Below are positions 17,277 to 23,602 of a DNA stretch of 28,011 nt, one piece after another; within the stretch, counting starts at the first letter, position 1, and every line of letters starts with the position of its first letter. The DNA is from CBFDBT01 sp965603115 (GTDB lineage Bacteria; Pseudomonadota; Alphaproteobacteria; Sphingomonadales; Kordiimonadaceae), in assembly GCA_965603115.1 (NCBI GenBank), contig CBFDBT010000011.1, positions 1 through 28,011 on the forward strand, read 5' to 3'. Made by a program: the position numbers and the translations under genes. The notes below the pieces were generated by a model. That model did not search any database, was not told where the DNA came from, and worked only from the letters and a program-made list of their open reading frames with translations.

Positions 17277-17949
17277 GACCAATCAACCTACCTTGAACCT
17301 TCACACGATTAGATTCAACTATTTGGGTGTCGTGTGTGCGATTAGCAGGCACAAGCGCTATATGTGTGCCTTGGCGTTGAAGTGTTTTTAGTGTTGCTTC
17401 TTCATTGTCAACTAGGGCCACAATCACTTCGCCATCGCGGGCTGTATCACATTTTTCAATCACAACAGTATCTCCATCCATTATGCCAAGGTCAATCATG
17501 GAATCACCAGATATTTCAAGAGCATAGGTGTCTCCGCGACCAAGCATTGTGGGTGGAATAGTAATGAAACTTTCATTATTTTGCAGAGCCTCGATAGGCG
17601 TGCCAGCCGCAATGCGGCCATGCATGGGTATTTCAACCTGATTGTTGTCAGTGTTTGCTGTAGGTACAGAAGAGAGGGCCGTTTTACCAAAAGACGGACG
17701 AACAACATTGCTTTGTTCATCAGGTGATGTGGAAACATCAGGCATTTTAAGCACTTCAAGGGCGCGGGCCCGGTTAGGCAAGCGACCAAGAAAACCTCGT
17801 TCTTCTAGGGCTTTGATGAGGCGGTGAATTCCGGATTTGGACTTTAAGCCCAACGCATCTTTCATTTCGTCAAAAGAAGGAGATACACCACTTTCATTTA
17901 AGCGTTCAGCAATATAATGAAGCAGTTGATTTTGTTTGGCTGTTAACAC
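17257..17949 (-). CDS. lexA: LexA repressor (SOS response, self-cleaving)
   Basis: Transcriptional repressor of the SOS regulon with RecA-stimulated self-cleavage. The N-terminal winged helix-turn-helix covers about residues 1-65 (MLTAKQNQLLHYIAERL, SKSGIHRLIKALEERGF). The cleavage bond is A115-G116 in GRIAAGTP. The S24 catalytic dyad is S150 in SGDSMID and K188 in ATLKTLQ. Length is 230 aa, as in alphaproteobacterial LexA. The start is GTG at 17949 with GGGAGAG upstream. The promoter carries a GTTC-N7-GTTC SOS box, so it is autoregulated. It overlaps the comEC 3' end by 20 nt, tail to tail. Confidence 0.96.
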   Translation of the reverse strand: MLTAKQNQLLHYIAERLNESGVSPSFDEMKDALGLKSKSGIHRLIKALEERGFLGRLPNRARALEVLKMPDVSTSPDEQSNVVRPSFGKTALSSVPTANTDNNQVEIPMHGRIAAGTPIEALQNNESFITIPPTMLGRGDTYALEISGDSMIDLGIMDGDTVVIEKCDTARDGEVIVALVDNEEATLKTLQRQGTHIALVPANRTHDTQIVESNRVKVQGRLIGLMRQYH

Positions 17950-17997
17950 AGATACTCTCCCTATGACATCTCAATAATGCTAATTTGTATTCACTAT

Positions 17998-18032
17998 GTT
18001 CTCTTTTAGTTCTAATTAGTGGTACAAGTCAA
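17998..18032 (-). promoter_or_regulatory. lexA promoter with SOS box (GTTC-N7-GTTC)
   Basis: GTTC at 17998-18001 and GTTC at 18009-18012 are separated by exactly 7 nt, the alphaproteobacterial LexA binding site. Read on the minus strand, TTGACT (18027-18032) and TAAAAG (18003-18008) form a promoter with an 18-nt spacer. The SOS box covers the -10 region, as expected for repression of lexA by its own product. Confidence 0.85.
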
Positions 18033-18051
18033 GGATAAAGTGTCGATTAAA

Positions 18052-18525
18052 TCAGTCGCGGTCATAAGTTCCAGATTTACCGCCAGATTTGTGCAACAGG
18101 CGAATGTCACCTATGATCATATCCTTATCAACGGCCTTTGCCATGTCATAAAGGGTGAGCCCTGCCACCGATACGGCGGTTAAAGCTTCCATTTCAACGC
18201 CCGTTTTGCCACTAACGCCAACAGTTGCGGTGATTATTAGGTAGTCATCACCGTTTGCTTCAATCTCAATGCTGACTTTGCTTATAGGTAGGGGATGACA
18301 CAGGGGGATTAGATTATGGGTTTGTTTAGCAGCCATTATGCCGGCGATGCGGGCTGTGCCAATAACATCGCCCTTGGGCATGTCACCTGCAATGATGTGT
18401 TTGAGGGTCTCGGCCTTCATGGTTATGCGCCCCTCAGCGACGGCAATACGTTTACTTTCAGCTTTATTAGCCACATCCACCATGTGCGCGGCGCCACTTT
18501 CGTCAATATGTGTAAGATCAGACAT
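18052..18525 (-). CDS. moaC: Cyclic pyranopterin monophosphate synthase
   Basis: Second step of molybdenum cofactor synthesis, forming cPMP from the MoaA product. Length is 157 aa. The catalytic residues K51 (GDMPKGDVIGTARIAG) and D127 (LTLYDMAKAVDKDM) are in place, with HNLIPLCHPL and the C-terminal HKSGGKSGTYDRD also present. Its ATG lies 2 nt after the trpC stop, so it is the last gene of the trpGDC-moaC operon. moeA, which often follows in related genomes, is absent; lexA with its own promoter comes next. Confidence 0.96.
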   Translation of the reverse strand: MSDLTHIDESGAAHMVDVANKAESKRIAVAEGRITMKAETLKHIIAGDMPKGDVIGTARIAGIMAAKQTHNLIPLCHPLPISKVSIEIEANGDDYLIITATVGVSGKTGVEMEALTAVSVAGLTLYDMAKAVDKDMIIGDIRLLHKSGGKSGTYDRD

Positions 18526-18527
18526 AC

Positions 18528-19319
18528 TTATTCTCCCATCAGGGTTTTAGTGGCGAGCTCAATATCATCTTGTCGCATGAGGCTTTCGCCAATCAGGAAA
18601 CTATTTACGCCGTAAGTGCTACAGGTGACCAGGTCTTCAACAGAAGATAGGCCAGATTCCCCAACACACATGCGGTCATCTGGAACATATTTGCATAGTT
18701 CCTGTGTTACATTAAGAGATACTTCTAATGTCTTTAAATTTCTATTATTAATTCCAATTAATGGACTAGATAATTTGAGAGCTCTTTCCAGTTCTTCTTG
18801 GTTATGTACTTCTATAAGTACATCCATTTTGTGAAGCATTGCTTCGTCCTCAAGCTCTTTAGCCTGCTCATCACTCAGGGCGGCCATGATAAGCAATATG
18901 CAATCAGCGCCAAGGCCGCGGGATTCCACGATTTGGTATGGATCCAGCATAAAGTCTTTTCTAAGGGTGGGCAGGGATACTGCAGAGCGTGCAGCAACCA
19001 AATATTCATCGGCCCCTTGGAAATAGGGAATATCTGTTAATACTGACATGCAACTAGCGCCGCCTGCTTCGTATGCTCTTGCGATAGAAGCAGGGTCAAA
19101 GTCTGAGCGGATCAGGCCTTTAGATGGGCTTGCTTTTTTAACTTCACAAATAAGGCCATAGCGCTTGGCGTCTTTAGCTGCGGTTAGCGCCTTATAAAAC
19201 CCTCTGGGGGCTGTGGCTGCTTTAGCGCGACTTTCATGTTCTCTCAGGCTTATATTAGCCTTGCAAGCTGCAATATGTTTGCGTTTATCAGCACATATTT
19301 TTGTTAAGACATCACTCAT
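18528..19319 (-). CDS. trpC: Indole-3-glycerol phosphate synthase
   Basis: TIM-barrel enzyme converting CdRP to indole-3-glycerol phosphate in tryptophan synthesis. The family catalytic set is complete: E59 and K61 in CEVKKASPSKG, K121 in LRKDFM, E170 in VLIEVHN, N191 in GINNRNL, E221 and S222 in VGESGL. Length is 263 aa. Its ATG overlaps the trpD stop by 8 nt (ATGAGTGA), indicating translational coupling. No PRA isomerase (TrpF) domain is fused. Confidence 0.97.
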   Translation of the reverse strand: MSDVLTKICADKRKHIAACKANISLREHESRAKAATAPRGFYKALTAAKDAKRYGLICEVKKASPSKGLIRSDFDPASIARAYEAGGASCMSVLTDIPYFQGADEYLVAARSAVSLPTLRKDFMLDPYQIVESRGLGADCILLIMAALSDEQAKELEDEAMLHKMDVLIEVHNQEELERALKLSSPLIGINNRNLKTLEVSLNVTQELCKYVPDDRMCVGESGLSSVEDLVTCSTYGVNSFLIGESLMRQDDIELATKTLMGE

Positions 19320-20346
19320 TTTTGTCGACTGCGTGTTTTTGTGTAAAAGCGGTCCACTGCTTTAATAAGTCTTTGGCTTTGCCGCTGTCAATGGCCTCGG
19401 CTGCTATAGTGACGCCATCTTTAAGAGTGTTAACTTTGCCACCGACTAACAAAGCTGCGCCTGTGTTTAAGAGCACAATATCACGGTAGGCGGTTGGCTT
19501 TCCTCCAAGAACACCCAAAAGGGCAGCAGCATTTTCCTCTGCTTCACCGCCTTGTAGGTCTTTCATAGTGGCCCGCTTTAGGCCGACATCTTCTGGTGAA
19601 ACCTCAAAATCGCGCAACTTGCCGTCTTTTAGTTCACATACATAGGTAATGCCGGTAGTAGTCAACTCATCAAGCCCATCGCTACCGTGAACGGTCCAGA
19701 CATGGTCTGAGCCAAGACGTCCAAGCACTTCCGCCATTGGGCGTAACCATTTACGGTCAAAAACACCTAGCAACTGTCGTTTTGCCATAGCCGGGTTCAC
19801 GAGTGGTCCAAGTAAGTTAAATATTGTCCGAATGCCAAGAGAAGCTCTTACGGGGGCCACATGGCGCATGGCCTTGTGGTGCTGTGGCGCAAAGAGGAAA
19901 GCTATGCCAAGCTCTCTAAGGGCCTGTTCTTGAGCCTCGAGCGGCAAATCAAAGGCTACACCAAGGCTTGTGAGAACATCAGCGGAGCCGGACTTGGAGG
20001 AAACAGATTTATTGCCATGTTTTGCTACAGGCACACCGCATGCTGCCGTTACGATTGCCGCGGCTGTAGATATATTATATGTACCAGTGCCGTCTCCGCC
20101 CGTGCCACAAGTATCAACGGCTCCGTCGGGTACAGATACAATGGATGCTTTGTTGCGTAGCGCGCGGGCGCCACCAGTGATTTCATCAACCGTTTCCCCG
20201 CGCACACGCAGGGCCATGACAAAAGCCGACATCTGGGGCAGATCCACCTGTCCACTCATAATATGAGAAAAGGCCTGTTCTGCTTGCAGTTCAGACAGAG
20301 TATAACCTTCAGATAATAGTTTAATTATGTCTTTTAAGTCATTCAT
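19312..20346 (-). CDS. trpD: Anthranilate phosphoribosyltransferase
   Basis: Transfers phosphoribose from PRPP to anthranilate. Motifs are the glycine loop CGTGGDGTGTYNIST (80-94), KHGNKS (109-114), SGSADVLTSLG, and FLFAPQHHKAMRHVAPVR, then IFNLLGPLVNPA. Length is 344 aa, normal. It starts 3 nt after trpG and overlaps trpC by 8 nt, so trpG-trpD-trpC form a tight operon. Confidence 0.97.
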   Translation of the reverse strand: MNDLKDIIKLLSEGYTLSELQAEQAFSHIMSGQVDLPQMSAFVMALRVRGETVDEITGGARALRNKASIVSVPDGAVDTCGTGGDGTGTYNISTAAAIVTAACGVPVAKHGNKSVSSKSGSADVLTSLGVAFDLPLEAQEQALRELGIAFLFAPQHHKAMRHVAPVRASLGIRTIFNLLGPLVNPAMAKRQLLGVFDRKWLRPMAEVLGRLGSDHVWTVHGSDGLDELTTTGITYVCELKDGKLRDFEVSPEDVGLKRATMKDLQGGEAEENAAALLGVLGGKPTAYRDIVLLNTGAALLVGGKVNTLKDGVTIAAEAIDSGKAKDLLKQWTAFTQKHAVDKNE

Positions 20347-20349
20347 TTA

Positions 20350-20916
20350 TTAACACATTTTAACAAAGTTATTTAGCAGTTCATGCCCATGCTCTGATGC
20401 TATCGATTCTGGGTGGAATTGTACACCGTGAATATTAAACTCCTTATGCTGGAGGCCCATAATTAGTCCATCAGCTGTTGTCGCTGTTATTTCAAGGCAG
20501 TCTGGTAGGGTGTTATTGTCCACAATGAGAGAGTGGTACCGAGTTGCTATAAAGGGGTTGGGTAATCCAGTAAAAATACCAGTGTTGTTGTGGCTTATTG
20601 GGCTTATTTTGCCGTGCATAACCTCTTTAGCGCGGATCACATTGCCGCCAAAAGCTTGACCAATTGATTGGTGTCCCAAGCATACGCCAAATATTGGAGT
20701 TTCGCCTTTGGTTTTTTGAATGAGGTCTAGGCAAATTCCTGCTTCGCTCGGTGTACATGGGCCGGGGGACAAGATTATACCTCGCGGATTTAACGATAAA
20801 ACTTCTTCAGAAGTAATTTGGTCGTTCCGGTGCACAGCAACTTCCACGCCCAACTCACGAAAGTAGTGATAGAGATTATAGGTGAAGCTGTCATAATTAT
20901 CGATAAGTATAAACAT
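20350..20916 (-). CDS. trpG: Anthranilate synthase component II (glutamine amidotransferase)
   Basis: Class I glutamine amidotransferase giving ammonia to TrpE. The N-terminus MFILIDNYDSFTYNLYHYF is typical of TrpG/PabA. The catalytic triad is C79 in GVCLGHQ with H168 and E170 in FHPES. Length is 188 aa, normal. It could also serve PabB in folate synthesis, as PabA does. It is the first gene of its operon here: its usual upstream partner trpE lies about 4.9 kb away beyond two opposite-strand genes. No strong Shine-Dalgarno is visible. Confidence 0.95.
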   Translation of the reverse strand: MFILIDNYDSFTYNLYHYFRELGVEVAVHRNDQITSEEVLSLNPRGIILSPGPCTPSEAGICLDLIQKTKGETPIFGVCLGHQSIGQAFGGNVIRAKEVMHGKISPISHNNTGIFTGLPNPFIATRYHSLIVDNNTLPDCLEITATTADGLIMGLQHKEFNIHGVQFHPESIASEHGHELLNNFVKMC

Positions 20917-20955
20917 AGAGGTAGCCTTTTACACAGTGATACCAAAGGAAATCGC

Positions 20956-20990
20956 TGACTTTGACGCATAAGTCAATCATCAGATGATGA
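20956..20990. repeat. Two adjacent inverted repeats upstream of trpG
   Basis: TGACTT (20956-20961) and AAGTCA (20970-20975) flank an 8-nt loop. Directly adjacent, TCATCAGATGATGA (20977-20990) is another near-palindrome. They sit in the 174-nt divergent region between trpG (minus) and the deacetylase gene (plus), so they could be operators for either gene. On the minus strand a TTGACT at 20971-20976 could be a -35 box, but I see no -10 at proper spacing. Confidence 0.4.
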
Positions 20991-21090
20991 AAAAGCTAAA
21001 ATAACCGCATAAAGTACTGTAGATTGATAGGTAAGGAAGCTATACCTGTTAGTATGGAGCTAATAGCTAGCATTTAGTGAGACATCGCTT

Positions 21091-23364
21091 GTGACAATAA
21101 GAGATACAATAAACCGTCAAAAAGAAAGCAGAGAATCTGCTGAGCGAGCAAAACAGGAACGTTTTGCTAAAGCTGAGGCTGAGGCTTTAGCCGCCAAAGA
21201 AGCTGAAATTGCAGCCAAGGCAAAAGCTGAGGCTGATGCCAAGGCTCGTCTTAAAGCCAAGGAAGAGGCCAGGCTGCAAGCCATTGCAGATGCCAAGGCA
21301 CAAAAAATAGCAGATGAACTCGCTAAAGCAGAGGCTAAAGCCCAAGAAAAGGCTGCTATCGAAGCCGAAGCAAAAGCGCTTAAGAAAGCCAAACTTCAAG
21401 CAAAAGCTGATGCCAAGGCGCAAAAACTAGCGCAAAAACAAGCGCAAATAGATGCCAAGCTAAAAGCTAAAGCTGATGCAGTGGCTAAAGAACAGGCCAA
21501 GCAAGAGGCGAGGGCAAAAGCAGAAGCTGAACGTCAAGCGATAGTCTTAGCTAAAGAAAAAGCCAAACGAGAAGCTGAAGCGCTTGCTGAGAAAAAAGCG
21601 AAATTTGAAGCGGAAGCTCTTGCAAAAGAAAAAATCAGGTTAGAAACCGAAGCAGCAGCTAAACTTGCAGCAGAGGCTAAAAGACTAGCTAAAATTAAAG
21701 CGAAAGAAGAGGCTCAGGCTAAAGCCTCGCAGGATGCGAAGGCAAAGACAACCGCTAAGCAAGAGGCTAAAGTTAGAGCTGAGAAAGCACGTCTAGAGAA
21801 GACTGAGGCCAAAGCTAAAGCCGCTGACCTTAAAGCCAAAGCAGAAGAGAAGGCCGCCAAAGAAGCTAAACTTGCTGCTAGGGTAAAAGCAGAATCTAAA
21901 GATAGAGCAGAAAAATCCCGCCTTGATAAGGCTGACGCTAAAGCTGTCAAAGAAGCCAAGCTTGCAGCTAAAGCAAAGGCAGATGCCATAGCCTTAGAGG
22001 CGAAGAAAGCTGAAGCCGCGGCTAAAGAGCTTGCCCAAGCGCGCGCTATAGAAAAGGCCGAGTTAAAAGAAAAAGCCCGTGAAAAGGCGCTATTGAAAGC
22101 TCAAAAAAGATCTAAAGTTTGGAACAATTTAAAGAAAACATCTGAGCAGAAGGTAAAATACATAGCCACTGCACTGGTAAAAGCTATTGAGAGCATTCGC
22201 TCTTATGCTGGTCAAATATCTTTACAATATTTTAAAATAAATTTACGTAATTTTGCGCGGATAACCTACGGCACGGTAATCATTGGTGTTGTTGTGATGA
22301 TGACTCAGGTCTTTATGGATCGCTACCCACAAACGAGCAATTCCGATATAATATACGAGCTACCCATTGATCCTGAGTTTGCGGTTATTGAAAGCCCAGA
22401 ACATGAGGAAAAGCGCGAGGAAATTGCTCCACTGGCTATCGAGAAAAATCTAACTGTGTCGGTTACGTCTAGTGTTGCGGTGTCCGCTCCTGTTAAACAC
22501 AAGTCTTTGCCAGAGCCAGACCCTGTAATAAAGGAACCAGCAATAGCATCAGCCGCAGAACCAACAATAGAACCAGTTTCTTCTTTAGCTATGCTGGCAA
22601 ATTGGCAAATTAATGCGGTAGAAAGCGATATCCCTGCTGGCTATCCTCGTCTTGTTGTGGTTATCGATGATATAGGTATGTCGACGTCAGTTTCACAAAA
22701 ACTTGCAAAACTACCAGCGCCGCTGACGTTAGCTTTTTTGCCTTATGCGACACGCCTTGGCTATCAGAGTAGGTTGGTTGCCAGTTATGGCCATGAATTG
22801 CTTGTTCACATGCCAATGGCCCCCAAAAGCCTTAATGTGAACCCGGGAAAAAATGCGTTATTAGATGACCTTGATAAAGTAGAATTTGAAAGGCGATTAA
22901 ACTGGAACCTATCGCGATTTACAGGATTTATTGGCATCAATAATCATATGGGCAGCAGTTTAACCGAGCACACTAAAGAGATGCGATGGGTTATGGACGA
23001 ATTAAAAAGCCGTGGTCTTGTGTTTTTGGATAGTGTTACCACGAGTGATAGTGTAGCAGCTAGTCAAGCGCAGCTTGTGGGGGTTCCAACTCTTTCACGG
23101 AATGTTTTTCTTGATAACAATCGTGATAAAGTGGCAATTTTGAAACAGTTTAAACTAGCTATGCGTATGTCTCAGCGCCGAGGACTGTCGATTGCTATTG
23201 GTCACCCATATCCGGAAACGATAGCTGTGTTAAAAGAATGGTTACCTAAACTTAATAGCCAAGGCATTGTCCTAACACCGCTTAGTGCCGCGATCAGTGA
23301 AAAATATTTCCCAAAGACTATTTTAGCTTCCAAAGATGTGCCTTCTCTTGCCAGAGCAAAATAG
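21091..23364 (+). CDS. Long coiled-coil, transmembrane, divergent polysaccharide deacetylase fusion
   Basis: A 757-aa protein in three parts. Residues about 7-340 are a highly charged Ala/Lys/Glu-rich helix resembling TolA domain II, predicted coiled coil. Residues 391-411 are one membrane helix (TYGTVIIGVVVMMTQVF) preceded by basic residues, suggesting a cytoplasmic N-terminus and periplasmic C-terminus. Residues about 430-515 are a Pro/Glu-rich linker. Residues about 519-752 are a divergent polysaccharide deacetylase domain (YibQ/DUF610): VVVIDDIGMS, LAFLPYA, HELLVHMPMAP, GINNHMGSS, IAIGHPYP. The start is GTG at 21091 with weak Shine-Dalgarno. YibQ homologues often neighbour envC/ctpA; here neither is present. 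The substrate is unknown; a cell-envelope role is inferred. The long cytoplasmic coiled coil is unusual for this family. Confidence 0.85.
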   Translation: MTIRDTINRQKESRESAERAKQERFAKAEAEALAAKEAEIAAKAKAEADAKARLKAKEEARLQAIADAKAQKIADELAKAEAKAQEKAAIEAEAKALKKAKLQAKADAKAQKLAQKQAQIDAKLKAKADAVAKEQAKQEARAKAEAERQAIVLAKEKAKREAEALAEKKAKFEAEALAKEKIRLETEAAAKLAAEAKRLAKIKAKEEAQAKASQDAKAKTTAKQEAKVRAEKARLEKTEAKAKAADLKAKAEEKAAKEAKLAARVKAESKDRAEKSRLDKADAKAVKEAKLAAKAKADAIALEAKKAEAAAKELAQARAIEKAELKEKAREKALLKAQKRSKVWNNLKKTSEQKVKYIATALVKAIESIRSYAGQISLQYFKINLRNFARITYGTVIIGVVVMMTQVFMDRYPQTSNSDIIYELPIDPEFAVIESPEHEEKREEIAPLAIEKNLTVSVTSSVAVSAPVKHKSLPEPDPVIKEPAIASAAEPTIEPVSSLAMLANWQINAVESDIPAGYPRLVVVIDDIGMSTSVSQKLAKLPAPLTLAFLPYATRLGYQSRLVASYGHELLVHMPMAPKSLNVNPGKNALLDDLDKVEFERRLNWNLSRFTGFIGINNHMGSSLTEHTKEMRWVMDELKSRGLVFLDSVTTSDSVAASQAQLVGVPTLSRNVFLDNNRDKVAILKQFKLAMRMSQRRGLSIAIGHPYPETIAVLKEWLPKLNSQGIVLTPLSAAISEKYFPKTILASKDVPSLARAK

Positions 23365-23602
23365 CAAAAAGTAGCACTTTCTTGCGATTCGTTATTATTT
23401 CATGATTATTTGGTATTTTTCTATGATGCCTCAAATATAGGACAGAATAATTCTTATTTCTATAGTATCAGGGCGTTACACAATTGTGTAAAATTTACAC
23501 TAAATGCGATTATTATTCCTAACTGTAATTTGGTAAATTCCTGTCATTAGTGTGTTTCAGGTATTTTATTTTATTTTACCATTTAATTTTTAGGGCCTTT
23601 TT
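23365..23602 (+). promoter_or_regulatory. RTX gene upstream region with overlapping palindromes
   Basis: A 238-nt AT-rich gap. At 23476-23491 is a perfect 16-bp palindrome TTACACAATTGTGTAA. Overlapping it, GTGTAAAATTTACAC (23486-23500) is a second perfect inverted repeat about a central A. Together they give three alternating TTACAC/GTGTAA half-sites about 103-127 nt before the RTX start, which looks like an operator for a dimeric regulator. The Shine-Dalgarno AGGG (23592-23595) is 7 nt before the GTG. I see no clear terminator for the preceding gene. Confidence 0.55.

Noticed and set aside
18700..18850. AT-rich stretch inside trpC suggesting a mosaic or recombined segment
   Set aside because: The catalytic residues and length are fully conserved and the shift is short. 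Codon choice can explain it.
21117..21989. Several minus-strand open frames opposite the coiled-coil segment
   Set aside because: They are low-complexity Ala/Ser/Leu shadows of the Lys/Ala/Glu-rich gene on the plus strand.
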